64,000 bases of DNA from Gelidibacter gilvus (GTDB lineage: Bacteria; Bacteroidota; Bacteroidia; Flavobacteriales; Flavobacteriaceae), in assembly GCF_004115975.1 (NCBI RefSeq), contig NZ_SDDZ01000012.1, positions 1-64,000 of the forward strand, read 5' to 3'. Each line of letters starts with the position of its first letter. Within the stretch, counting starts at the first letter, position 1. Positions 26,072 to 34,547 of the stretch are shown here, piece after piece. The translations under genes were made by a program, and so were the position numbers. The notes beneath the pieces are model-generated. The model was not told the origin of the DNA, did no database searches, and saw only the letters and a program-made list of their open reading frames with translations.

Positions 26072-26247
26072 TTACCTACCTAGTTACCTATGCCAGTAAT
26101 CATAAGGCATATAACAAAAGGTAAGTTCCTTTTTATGTTACCTATCTTACCTGTTGAAGTCGTTAGGTAAGATTGAGGTAACTTCTTTTTAAATGATCTT
26201 ACCTAAATAAACCCAAGCATTCTTTGGGCATTAGATCCATTAGGTAA
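26072..26247. repeat. Nine TTACCT iterons between primase and helicase genes
   Basis: TTACCT or its complement AGGTAA occurs at 26072, 26084, 26119(c), 26138, 26147, 26165(c), 26176(c), 26199 and 26242(c), within 176 bp. Most copies extend to TTACCTA. Iterons beside a primase and a VapE-like helicase are typical of a plasmid-like replication origin or initiator-binding region. The mixed orientations also fit regulator binding. The 216 bp hold no gene. Confidence 0.65.
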
Positions 26248-26261
26248 GTAGGTAGGTTGTT

Positions 26262-27461
26262 TTATAGTTTTTTTGGTACTTCCAGTTCCCAAGGGCTGTT
26301 TTTAAAAATCGCTTTTGCCAAATAACCGTACACTTGTCTTTGGGGATGCTTGACTTTTTGAAAGTTAAATCCCGAGAGTGCCCTTCCAAGATTGATGTGG
26401 TTCAACCGCACGTTGAGACAAGACAAGGCAACCATAACATCTGTGGCCGTCACAAAATCTTCAATGTCGTCGGAGCTTTCGTAATACTTGGCAACCATCT
26501 CCTGTTCGGAAGTCAGCTTTGTATACCGTTTGTTGCGCTCTTCATTTTCGTTTACATCTTTTGCGGAGAGTTCAGGATTAAAGGTTTTATCAATGTATGC
26601 AAGATGGTACGCCTGAGTCCATACGTCCTTTATATTTACTTCATTGGAATAGGAGAAATCGATCACGTCCTTTAGTTCAAAACAAAGCCATCTTACCGAT
26701 CCTGTTTCATCATTTAGAAACAAGGACATATTGGTGGAACCCATAAACGAACAGATTCTGGGCAATGTGGTGTTTTTCCGATCGTAGGGTAAACGCTCAT
26801 TAATAAAGGTCTTGGAGAAAAAGGCTTTCAGTGCGTTGACATCATTTTTTGACAGTACGGCCAATTCATCCAGATTGTATAAAAAATTTCGACATAACTG
26901 GATCCTGGCATCTTTGTCATTGCTGATGTCCTCGGCCATATATTCTGCAAGTTCCGGTGGGCATAAAAATCGGCACCAAGTAGATTTCCCTGAGCTCTGT
27001 CCTTTATGGCTTATGATAAGCGCCTGTTTATTGAAGTAACCAGGTTCCAAGGCACACTTTATGGATCTTACCAACCATTTTTTAAAGTGATACAGAAAGA
27101 CCTCAGGTTCGTAGATGGGCAAATAGGACGCTAATTTTGAAATATGGTCCACTCCGTCCCACTTGGGTAACGACTTAAAATACTCCTGAATGGGATTGTG
27201 TTTTTTAATAAGTTCGGACTTTATGAGTATTTCAAGCTTGGCAGGATTTATCTCAACACCTGCTTTGTTCAGTTCGATGATCAAAGAATTCAAATTGATG
27301 TAATTCCATTCTTTATGACCTTTTAACGATATCTGAAAATCGTGTGAGATCTCATTATAGAGGATATCATATTTTCCAGATAGATAGTCGATCGCATAAT
27401 CGAAAATTGTTTTCTTTTTGGGATCCTTAACAATATATAATTGCTGTTTATTTGTTTCCAT
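26262..27461 (-). CDS. VapE-like SF3/P-loop helicase
   Basis: This 399-residue protein belongs to the virulence-associated E (VapE/DUF3987-type) replication ATPases. It has a Walker A GQSSGKST at 154-161, a Walker B-like NFLYNLDELAVL region and a sensor stretch FMGSTN. These proteins act as replicative helicases of integrated elements and satellites, together with a toprim primase. Here the primase-like gene is its neighbour downstream across the iteron region. It appears complete. Confidence 0.85.
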   Translation of the reverse strand: METNKQQLYIVKDPKKKTIFDYAIDYLSGKYDILYNEISHDFQISLKGHKEWNYINLNSLIIELNKAGVEINPAKLEILIKSELIKKHNPIQEYFKSLPKWDGVDHISKLASYLPIYEPEVFLYHFKKWLVRSIKCALEPGYFNKQALIISHKGQSSGKSTWCRFLCPPELAEYMAEDISNDKDARIQLCRNFLYNLDELAVLSKNDVNALKAFFSKTFINERLPYDRKNTTLPRICSFMGSTNMSLFLNDETGSVRWLCFELKDVIDFSYSNEVNIKDVWTQAYHLAYIDKTFNPELSAKDVNENEERNKRYTKLTSEQEMVAKYYESSDDIEDFVTATDVMVALSCLNVRLNHINLGRALSGFNFQKVKHPQRQVYGYLAKAIFKNSPWELEVPKKL

Positions 27462-27497
27462 AGAAGTTAGCTTTAGTGAAATAGTATATTTCGCAGA

Positions 27498-27785
27498 TCA
27501 AAAGCGGATATTCCTTATGGCATAGGCCACTGCCTCACTTTCTATGTCGTGTTGCGATTTTCGCTTGTTTTGAAGTAGCCATTCAACAAGTTTGCGCTTC
27601 TCAAAAAAGAGCATCTTGCCGTTGGGTTTGGAGTGTGGAATTTTCCCTGAAGAAGTCAATTTGTAAAGATAGCTTCGGGATATGCCTGTATAATCACAGG
27701 CTTCGTTAAAGGTTAAGACCTCTTTGTGGCCTACCAATAGTTTTTCTAAACGATCAAATCGTTCCAATATTAATTGATTGTCCAT
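27498..27785 (-). CDS. Helix-turn-helix / excisionase-like DNA-binding protein
   Basis: This 95-residue protein has an N-terminal helix (LERFDRLEKLL) and a winged helix of the HTH_17/MerR-excisionase type (VLTFNEACDYTGISRSYLYK, then PHSKPNGKMLFFEKRKLVEWL). Such proteins direct excision or regulate the replication genes of mobilisable elements. It starts the leftward unit that contains vapE 36 bp downstream. An 18-bp perfect palindrome lies 27 bp upstream of its ATG. Confidence 0.85.
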   Translation of the reverse strand: MDNQLILERFDRLEKLLVGHKEVLTFNEACDYTGISRSYLYKLTSSGKIPHSKPNGKMLFFEKRKLVEWLLQNKRKSQHDIESEAVAYAIRNIRF

Positions 27786-27812
27786 TTTTAATTGTTTTTA
27801 ATGATTAAAATG

Positions 27813-27830
27813 AACAAAAGCGCTTTTGTT
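27813..27830. promoter_or_regulatory. Perfect 18-bp palindrome, likely operator
   Basis: AACAAAAGCGCTTTTGTT is fully symmetric and lies 27 bp upstream of the HTH gene start. It is a natural operator candidate for that protein or another element regulator. Confidence 0.6.
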
Positions 27831-28212
27831 TTCCCTTATGGGATGATGGAAATAAAAGTATAAAAAGAGGCTGTTGAAAGGAAACAGAATCGTGCAAAGT
27901 TATACACAAAAACTTATGAACGAGCAATTTAGACCAAATGAAACCAAATGAATTGACGAAAATTCAATTTAGCTCTTAATGATATCAAATGGTCATAAAT
28001 GACACATCATAAAACAATTGGAAAACAGCCTTTTTGGGTGTTATTTTGAGTTATTAACAATGAATGTTAATCACGCTTAGCCTTTATGAAGTTTAAAAAC
28101 GCAAATATTCTGATTTGGGCACTTTTAAAAATATGGAATACATTGAAACTCGAAAGACGTGAACTCAGAAAATGTAGTATAATAAAAAAAGGAAAATCGC
28201 TTTACGCAGAAT
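27831..28212. other. Intergenic stretch of the mobile element
   Basis: No gene was seen between the palindrome and the ParE-like toxin gene. A short inverted repeat at 28053-28071 (ATTAACA and TGTTAAT, 5-nt spacer) stands out. AT-rich tracts near 27950-28020 could be promoter or oriT material, but nothing is diagnostic. Confidence 0.4.
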
Positions 28213-28506
28213 CTATTCGATATCTTTTTGTTTAGTTCCTCTGAAATTGATGATTTCAATAAATCCTTTTTCAAATTGTATTCTGTAGATAATGTAGTTG
28301 TTTTTATCCACCAATCCTTTGTGAACATTTTTATGTTTTCCTGTTGGTGGACAAATTTTGGGATACTTACTAATACGGGTTAAAAGATCTTGTAGATTTT
28401 GTTCTAAATTAAGAATTTCAATGGCTGTCCATTCTTCTTCCAAATATTCTATAACCTTATCCAGACCTCTATTTGCTTGAGGTGTCCATTTTATGATTAA
28501 TGCCAT
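28213..28506 (-). CDS. ParE/RelE-family toxin
   Basis: This 97-residue protein reads WTPQANRGLDKVIEYLEEEW, then RISKYPKICPPTGKHKNVHK and YIIYRIQFEKGFIEIINFRG, the pattern of the ParE/RelE fold (helix pair followed by a beta-sheet with Arg/Lys residues). It overlaps its antitoxin gene by 10 bp. Such modules stabilise mobile elements. Whether it targets gyrase (ParE) or mRNA (RelE) cannot be decided. Confidence 0.85.
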   Translation of the reverse strand: MALIIKWTPQANRGLDKVIEYLEEEWTAIEILNLEQNLQDLLTRISKYPKICPPTGKHKNVHKGLVDKNNYIIYRIQFEKGFIEIINFRGTKQKDIE

Positions 28507-28730
28507 TTATCAAAACGTTTCATAACAGTCTCATTAGCTATATAAATGCCTTCATCTGCCTGATTTAAACCTGTGTTGATTTCTTCTTGTTCCTCTTTAG
28601 ACATCTCATTCCACCAATCTCCTTGCTCTTCATCAAAGACCTTTTTAAGTTTTGCTAAAAGGCTTTCTTTTTGTGTTTGCAGTAAAAGATGCATCAATTC
28701 TAATTTCGTGGCTTCTATATTCATAATCAC
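28497..28730 (-). CDS. Antitoxin of the ParE/RelE pair
   Basis: This 77-residue acidic helical protein (LHLLLQTQKESLLAKLKKVF-type helix, then EEQGDWWNEMSKEEQEEI) precedes the toxin gene with a 10-bp overlap. It has no clear DNA-binding domain but matches the small addiction-module proteins found before ParE-like toxins in Bacteroidota. The start could be Met3 (28724). Confidence 0.75.
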   Translation of the reverse strand: MIMNIEATKLELMHLLLQTQKESLLAKLKKVFDEEQGDWWNEMSKEEQEEINTGLNQADEGIYIANETVMKRFDKWH

Positions 28731-28915
28731 AACTTTTAGTAATACAAAGGTAATTTAATGTTTTCTATTATGTAAATCGCATCAGCGATATAATAATTGT
28801 CATTTATTAAGTTTATGACAACTATTATAAAAATTTTAGCAAGTTCGGCAAACGTTCATAAAACATATTTCCGTTCAACTTTACCCAAACTTGATAGATT
28901 CAAAATTCAGATATT

Positions 28916-30052
28916 CTAATCAAGGGACAAATTTAAGACCGGAATACTGTTTGCCGCTTCCTTCATTTTTGTATCGATTATTTTGGCATAAATCTGTGTG
29001 GTTCTTATTTCTCGATGGCCAAGACGTTTGGACACCGTATAAATATCCGCGCCATTCTCTAATAATAGGACCGCATTGGTATGTCTTGCACTATGAAATG
29101 TAATATGCTTTGATACGCCTGCACGATTGCACCAGCGCACTATTTCGTTATTATAAACTGCTGAATACTTTAGACCTACAAATACGCGATCATTGGGAGC
29201 GCAACGCTCGCCTAACAATTCTCGGGCTTGATCTGAGATATAAAGATATTCCACACCGTCAGTTTTCTTTTGTCTAAAGTTTACCCGGCTTACCCCATCT
29301 TCATCACGTACCTCTGACCAAGTCATCGCATTAATATCTGACCATCTTAAACCTGATAAACATGAAAACAAAAAAGCACGTTTTAAAACTTCATATTTAC
29401 ACTCGGTGTTGGCTAAGGTTTGTAACTCTTGAAAAGTCAAATATTCGCGTTGGCTTTCTGCTTGCTCAAAGGACTTTACTTTTGTAGCATAGTTAAGTGC
29501 TAAATAGCCTTCGTCAAAAGCAGCTCTAAGGGTCGCTTTAAATTTGTTGAAGTAGGTGTATTTTGAATTTAATGATAACGGCAATTTACTTTTGGTACGC
29601 GCTTCTTTGTCGATGTATTTTCGAACTCGGTTAACAAAAGCTTCATCAATATCGTCAAAAGTAATGTTTGGAGATATACAACGCTCAAAGTGTATGAGTG
29701 CTGCCGACCAATTCCCATAATTTTTAGGACTATCATAGCGCTCTTCTGCTTTTTCTCGAAAGAATTCTAAAAACCGTCTGATCCCTTTTGAGGTGGTTTT
29801 AAGATCAAACTTGCCCTGATAGTATTCTGCTTCCCGAATAGCAAGAATCTTTTTGGCTAAGGCCATAGTTTCCTTGTTCTCTTTTCTTTCAATCGCGTTC
29901 TTCGGTTCACTATGCAAATACATTTTCAGATTTTCATAGTCGCGAATGTGTTTTCTTTTACCTTCTGGGGATATCTCTGATCCCTTATAGTACTCTATTA
30001 GCAAGCTAATTTTCCCACTTGGCAGTTTCCGTTCTTTTAGTTTTATTTTCAT
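28916..30052 (-). CDS. Tyrosine site-specific integrase
   Basis: This 378-residue phage-integrase family protein has an N-terminal arm-binding domain, a SAM-like core-binding domain (about 95-200, RRFLEFFREKAEERY) and a catalytic domain with Arg in SGLRWSDI, HSARH, LGHRE and the nucleophile Tyr in TTQIYAK. It would insert and excise the mobilisable element. It lies at the right edge of the element, 151 bp from the mnmE stop and facing away from it, which suggests the 3' end of mnmE as integration site. Paired repeats lie immediately upstream. Confidence 0.92.
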   Translation of the reverse strand: MKIKLKERKLPSGKISLLIEYYKGSEISPEGKRKHIRDYENLKMYLHSEPKNAIERKENKETMALAKKILAIREAEYYQGKFDLKTTSKGIRRFLEFFREKAEERYDSPKNYGNWSAALIHFERCISPNITFDDIDEAFVNRVRKYIDKEARTKSKLPLSLNSKYTYFNKFKATLRAAFDEGYLALNYATKVKSFEQAESQREYLTFQELQTLANTECKYEVLKRAFLFSCLSGLRWSDINAMTWSEVRDEDGVSRVNFRQKKTDGVEYLYISDQARELLGERCAPNDRVFVGLKYSAVYNNEIVRWCNRAGVSKHITFHSARHTNAVLLLENGADIYTVSKRLGHREIRTTQIYAKIIDTKMKEAANSIPVLNLSLD

Positions 30053-30053
30053 T

Positions 30054-30104
30054 ATGTGGTACGTTTGTACTACATAAATTTAAAATGTAGTACATATGTG
30101 GTAC
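30054..30104. repeat. Four GTAC-type half-sites upstream of the integrase gene
   Basis: ATGTGGTAC occurs at 30054-30062 and 30096-30104 in direct orientation. Between them lie GTACTACAT (30067-30075) and ATGTAGTAC (30085-30093), a perfect inverted pair with a 9-nt AT spacer. The cluster starts 2 bp upstream of the integrase ATG and could be an autoregulatory operator or integrase arm/core sites. Confidence 0.6.
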
Positions 30105-30203
30105 CAAAAGTAATACTAAAAGAAATAGAAAGAAAAACTTTAACACTACAACCATCTGTATATCAAGCAAAAGAAGACATTGTGCAAGTATTGGAAACCA
30201 ATT

Positions 30204-31613
30204 TTATTTGCCGATGCAAAAATTCGCAAATATATTCCCCAGTAAATCATCATTGGTAATCTCACCTGTTATTTCACCAAAGTGATACAGTGCCTGGCGG
30301 ATGTCAATGGCCAATAAATCGCCTGAAAGCTCCGAATCCAAGCCGTATTTCACTTTCTGGATTTCTTCGAAAGCTTTTAGGAGCGCATCGTAATGTCTCG
30401 TATTGGTCACGATGGTTTCATTGTTTCTGAGTGCACCAGTGTTGATAAGATTAAGCAAGGTATCGGTCAACTGCTCTACTCCAAATCCGGTTTTAGCAGA
30501 AATAGGAATGAGGTGCGCCGTGTGCGGTGCAAGGTGGGTTGTAATATTGGCAAGTTCACTATCTGAAATCTGATCGATTTTATTAAGCACAACCAATAGT
30601 TGTTTCTGTGGAAATTGGTTCTTTATTTTCTCTATTTCTATGATAAAAGATTGAATCGCATCATTTCCAACGGCCAACTGACCACTGCCGATTAAAAACA
30701 ACACGACTTGGGCTTGTTCAATCTTTTCAAAAGTTTTCTTGATGCCGATACTCTCGACGATATCTTCAGTCTCACGAATTCCCGCCGTGTCAATAAATCG
30801 GAAGCTCATCCCTCCTATCACCATTTCGTCTTCAATGGTATCTCTTGTGGTCCCAGCGATTTCAGATACAATGGCGCGTTCTTCATTGAGTAACGCATTC
30901 AATAAGGTGGATTTCCCAACGTTTGGCTCGCCAACAATGGCTACCGGAATTCCGTTTTTGATCACATTTCCAACGGCAAAGGAATCGATCAGGCGTTTTA
31001 GCACATGAATGATCCTGTTCACCAATTTATAAAACTCATCACGATTGGCAAATTCGACGTCCTCTTCAGCAAAATCGAGCTCGAGTTCAATCAAGCTGGC
31101 GAAATTCAGCAATTCATCACGCAAGTTTTTAATCTCATTACTAAACCCACCCCGCATTTGTTGCATGGCAATTTTATGGGAGGCTTCATTGTCACTTGCT
31201 ATTAAATCGGCTACGGCTTCCGCCTGACTTAAATCCAATTTCCCATTTAAAAAAGCCCTTAAAGTATATTCTCCAGGGTTCGCCATTCGGCAGCCATTTT
31301 TCAAGAACAACTGAATGATTTCCTGTTGGATATAAAGACTTCCGTGACAAGAAATCTCAATCACATCTTCTCCAGTGTACGAATGGGGATTCTTAAATAT
31401 CGTCACCAAAACCTCATCAATCACTCTTGGATCATCAACAATATGACCTAAATGTACGGTATGCGATTTCTGTTCCGATAGGTCTTTCCCCGAAACCGAT
31501 TTGAAAAACCGTGAGCCTATAGAAATAGCATCCTTTCCTGAAAGTCGGATGACTGCAATAGCACCACTTCCAGAAGCTGTGGCCAAAGCAACAATAGTAT
31601 CATTAGCGATCAT
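30204..31613 (-). CDS. mnmE: tRNA uridine-5-carboxymethylaminomethyl modification GTPase MnmE
   Basis: MnmE works with MnmG to modify the wobble uridine of several tRNAs. The 469 residues show the N-terminal tetrahydrofolate-binding domain, helical domains, the G domain (GEPNVGKSTLLNALL, DTAGIRETED, NKID) and the intact C-terminal FCIGK with the functional Cys. The stop is 151 bp from the integrase start. The 3' end of mnmE/trmE is a known hotspot for integrating elements, and the gene remains complete here. Confidence 0.96.
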   Translation of the reverse strand: MIANDTIVALATASGSGAIAVIRLSGKDAISIGSRFFKSVSGKDLSEQKSHTVHLGHIVDDPRVIDEVLVTIFKNPHSYTGEDVIEISCHGSLYIQQEIIQLFLKNGCRMANPGEYTLRAFLNGKLDLSQAEAVADLIASDNEASHKIAMQQMRGGFSNEIKNLRDELLNFASLIELELDFAEEDVEFANRDEFYKLVNRIIHVLKRLIDSFAVGNVIKNGIPVAIVGEPNVGKSTLLNALLNEERAIVSEIAGTTRDTIEDEMVIGGMSFRFIDTAGIRETEDIVESIGIKKTFEKIEQAQVVLFLIGSGQLAVGNDAIQSFIIEIEKIKNQFPQKQLLVVLNKIDQISDSELANITTHLAPHTAHLIPISAKTGFGVEQLTDTLLNLINTGALRNNETIVTNTRHYDALLKAFEEIQKVKYGLDSELSGDLLAIDIRQALYHFGEITGEITNDDLLGNIFANFCIGK

Positions 31614-31630
31614 AACACTTCATTTTCCTG

Positions 31631-31638
31631 CAAAAATA
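31631..31638 (-). promoter_or_regulatory. Bacteroidota -7 box for mnmE
   Basis: TATTTTTG on the minus strand, 17 bp before the mnmE ATG, matches TAnnTTTG. A clear -33 TTG partner was not seen. Confidence 0.4.
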
Positions 31639-31726
31639 TCGTAAAATTGCCATCTTTAAGAGTAAATGTTAAATTTCTTAAGGTTTGACGAGTGCTCTCC
31701 AAACAGTCTAGTCTGTTTTATCTTAT

Positions 31727-31734
31727 TATATTTG
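31727..31734 (+). promoter_or_regulatory. Bacteroidota -7 box for the TlpA-like gene
   Basis: TATATTTG, 23 bp upstream of the ATG at 31758, matches TAnnTTTG. Confidence 0.5.
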
Positions 31735-31757
31735 TGCACCCATAAAAAATTATTCAA

Positions 31758-32903
31758 ATGAAAAGAGTCCTTAGTGTTTTCATAATCTTCATAGTATTGA
31801 ACTCCTGTAAATCCGATCCGAAAATGGAATTGGACGGTTATGTTATCAATGGAACAGCTCCTGGTATCCATAATGGCGTCAGGGCCTATTTAAAAACTGT
31901 CGATAATCAACGACGTGAAATCATTCAAGATTCGGCCATTATCGTGGATGAAAAGTTCACTTTTAAAGGTGACATAGACTCGCCACAACTTTGGCACTTG
32001 ACCATTAACAGTTTGAATGGTGGATTGCCTATACTTGTTGAAACTAAAGAAATTACCATTTCAGTAGATCCAAACAATCTGGGAAGTTCCACCATAACGG
32101 GCTCAAAAACTAACGATGCCCTAGCCACATATCTGCATGACGTCAAGGAATTGAGCACTAAGCGCAATGCCTTATTTGAAGAAAATAAAGCGCTCGCAAA
32201 CTCGGAAAACACTTCAGAAAACGCCCGAATTGCCAACGAAATAAAAGATATCAATCAGCAATTGGCAGACTATCCGCAGAATTTCATAAGTGAACATCCC
32301 GATAATTATTTTTCGCTGGTTTTGTTAGAATCCTTGGTGGCCTCACCAAATATGGATCTTGATGAAATGGAACGAAAGCTCAACGCCATGTCAACTGAAT
32401 TAAAATCTTCAGAATACGGTAAACGTATCGCCAGTCAATTGGAAACGAAAAAGCTTCAAATGGCGCAGTTTAACGCTTTAGATATTGGCAATATAGCTCC
32501 AGATTTTTCCGCACCAGATCCTGACGGAAACCTCCTTGCTTTGAGCAGTATTAGGGGAAAAGTGACCATTATTGATTTTTGGGCGTCATGGTGTGGCCCT
32601 TGCCGAAAGGAAAACCCGAATGTGGTTAAAGTTTATCAAAAATATCACGATAAAGGATTGGAAATTATCAACGTATCCTTGGACAGACCCGGCCATAAAG
32701 ACCGATGGCTAAAAGCGATTAAAGACGATAATTTAACCTGGCACCACGTCTCAAACCTTAATTATTTTAATGATCCAATTGCCAAACTGTACCATATCAA
32801 TGCCATTCCGGCCACCTATATCTTAGATGAGTCCGGAACAATTGTTGCCAAAAACCTGAGAGGTGCTGCCCTAGATGCCAAGATTGGAGAGCTTTTAAAC
32901 TAA
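31758..32903 (+). CDS. TlpA-like thioredoxin lipoprotein (DUF4369-type)
   Basis: This 381-residue exported reductase has a lipoprotein signal with lipobox LNSC (Cys17), an N-terminal DUF4369-like beta domain (about 25-120), a helical linker and a C-terminal thioredoxin fold with WASWCGPCR. Such proteins keep periplasmic cysteines reduced or resist oxidative stress. The cis-Pro region (AIPATYIL) is present. It is a single gene facing a convergent rhomboid gene. Confidence 0.9.
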   Translation: MKRVLSVFIIFIVLNSCKSDPKMELDGYVINGTAPGIHNGVRAYLKTVDNQRREIIQDSAIIVDEKFTFKGDIDSPQLWHLTINSLNGGLPILVETKEITISVDPNNLGSSTITGSKTNDALATYLHDVKELSTKRNALFEENKALANSENTSENARIANEIKDINQQLADYPQNFISEHPDNYFSLVLLESLVASPNMDLDEMERKLNAMSTELKSSEYGKRIASQLETKKLQMAQFNALDIGNIAPDFSAPDPDGNLLALSSIRGKVTIIDFWASWCGPCRKENPNVVKVYQKYHDKGLEIINVSLDRPGHKDRWLKAIKDDNLTWHHVSNLNYFNDPIAKLYHINAIPATYILDESGTIVAKNLRGAALDAKIGELLN

Positions 32904-32942
32904 AATGGAATAAGATTGCGGTTTTTATTACCTACGTGGTAC

Positions 32943-33602
32943 TTATAATTTTCCCGTTTTATGCATCACAAACAACACTACAATAGGGATGGCCAGCAAA
33001 CCAACCATCAGTAAGTCCGTTTTAAATAGCGAAGGGTAAAGGATCAAGGTGGCTACAAATCCACCAATGGCACCACCAAAATGCGCATCATGCCCAATAT
33101 TTCCCAATTGTTTCTTCATGCCGTAAATGGAATAAATGAGGTACAAGATTCCAAAAACGTAGGCAGGTATTGGTAACGGAATAAACAAAATGCCCAACTG
33201 CATATTGGGTTGCAATAAGATGGCAGAATAAAGGATTCCAGTAACGGCCCCACTCGCTCCTACAGCACTGTAATGAAATTCATCTTTGTGGAAATAGAGC
33301 GATAGCAAATTCCCTAAAATCAAACTTGCAATATAAATGATCAAAAAATGAACCGTTCCTAAATAGAGAATCACTACCGGAGCAAAAAAGTAAAGGGTAA
33401 ACATGTTGAAGAAAAGATGCATCGTGTCTACATGCAAAAATCCGGAACTGAAAATCCTGATTTTTTCACCGCGCCTAATTCCGCCAACGTTAAATTTATA
33501 GCGTTCAAAAAAACCGCGATCGCTAAATCCTTTAAACGAAATAATTACATTCGCTGCAATCACTACAATGGTTACCAAATCTAAATTACCCATAAACTCC
33601 AA
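32943..33602 (-). CDS. Rhomboid-family intramembrane serine protease
   Basis: This 219-residue multi-span protein has the rhomboid catalytic features: HLFFNMFTL in helix 2, GASGAVTGILY with the Ser nucleophile in helix 4 and GHDAHFGGAIGG with the His in helix 6. Rhomboids cut transmembrane helices of other proteins; the substrate is unknown. It is convergent with the TlpA-like gene and divergent from the acyltransferase. Confidence 0.92.
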   Translation of the reverse strand: MEFMGNLDLVTIVVIAANVIISFKGFSDRGFFERYKFNVGGIRRGEKIRIFSSGFLHVDTMHLFFNMFTLYFFAPVVILYLGTVHFLIIYIASLILGNLLSLYFHKDEFHYSAVGASGAVTGILYSAILLQPNMQLGILFIPLPIPAYVFGILYLIYSIYGMKKQLGNIGHDAHFGGAIGGFVATLILYPSLFKTDLLMVGLLAIPIVVLFVMHKTGKL

Positions 33603-33624
33603 ACGTATTATTTATATTAAAGCA

Positions 33625-33632
33625 TATCTTTG
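33625..33632 (+). promoter_or_regulatory. Bacteroidota -7 box for the acyltransferase gene
   Basis: TATCTTTG, 24 bp upstream of the ATG at 33657, matches TAnnTTTG. Confidence 0.5.
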
Positions 33633-33656
33633 CAGGTGCAAATCTAATATTAAAAA

Positions 33657-34547
33657 ATGCAATTTCTTGTTTACATCTTAGTTTATCCACTTATTTGGCT
33701 GATATCAATCCTCCCATTTCGATTGCTTTATGCTTTTTCTGATGGTCTTTATATTATTATCTACAAACTTGTGGGCTATCGAAAAAAAGTAGTCCAGGAT
33801 AATTTAAGGTTGGTTTTTCCTGAGAAACCAGAAGCTGAAATCAATGACATTACCGAGAAATTTTACCATCATTTTTGTGATATGATGCTGGAAGCCATCA
33901 AATCCCTGACTATTTCTGAGGAATCGATGAGAAAACGTTTCAAGTTTGCCAATGTCGAACTTCTAAATGAACTGGGTGAGCAAAACCGAAGCATCGTTTT
34001 GATGTGCGCTCATTACGGAAGTTGGGAATGGATCTTCATTCTTCAAAAATACGTGACGCACAAAGGTTACGCGGTGTACAGCCGTTTGGGAAATAAATAT
34101 TTTGATGCACTAGTAAAACGTATTCGTGCCAAATGGGACAGTACCTTAATCACCACAAAAGAGACCATTCCTACTCTGACCAAATCAAAACAAGAAGGCG
34201 AGCTGACCATCAACGGATTTGTTTCAGATCAAACCCCTATGATCTCCAGAGCATTTCACTGGAATGAATTTATGGGCATCAAAGTCCCCATCCATACCGG
34301 TGCTGAGATGTTGGCAAAACGATTGGACATGTCCGTGGTGTTCTTTAGGGTGAAACGTATTAAACGCGGGTATTACGAGACGACGTTTGAAACGCTTGCC
34401 TTAAACCCAAATGATTATCCAAATTACGAAATCTCGGATATGTTTACCGAAAAAGTCGAAAAACAAATCCGTGAAGCGCCTCAATATTACCTATGGACGC
34501 ACAGACGTTGGAAACATAGGGATAAAGTACCTGCGGAATTTCTTTAA
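33657..34547 (+). CDS. LpxL/HtrB-like lipid A acyltransferase
   Basis: This 296-residue protein of the lysophospholipid acyltransferase superfamily has an N-terminal membrane anchor (FLVYILVYPLIWLISILP) and the H-x4-(D/E) active site in CAHYGSWEW. It adds a secondary acyl chain to lipid A at the inner membrane. The family in Flavobacteriaceae is usually of this length. It stands alone. Confidence 0.9.
   Translation: MQFLVYILVYPLIWLISILPFRLLYAFSDGLYIIIYKLVGYRKKVVQDNLRLVFPEKPEAEINDITEKFYHHFCDMMLEAIKSLTISEESMRKRFKFANVELLNELGEQNRSIVLMCAHYGSWEWIFILQKYVTHKGYAVYSRLGNKYFDALVKRIRAKWDSTLITTKETIPTLTKSKQEGELTINGFVSDQTPMISRAFHWNEFMGIKVPIHTGAEMLAKRLDMSVVFFRVKRIKRGYYETTFETLALNPNDYPNYEISDMFTEKVEKQIREAPQYYLWTHRRWKHRDKVPAEFL

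Noticed and set aside
30181-30260. A second copy of the mnmE 3' end elsewhere in the window as attachment site
   Set aside because: Only short matches (AATTTTATTTG near 1210, CGCAAATAT near 28100) were found, which are expected by chance in AT-rich DNA.
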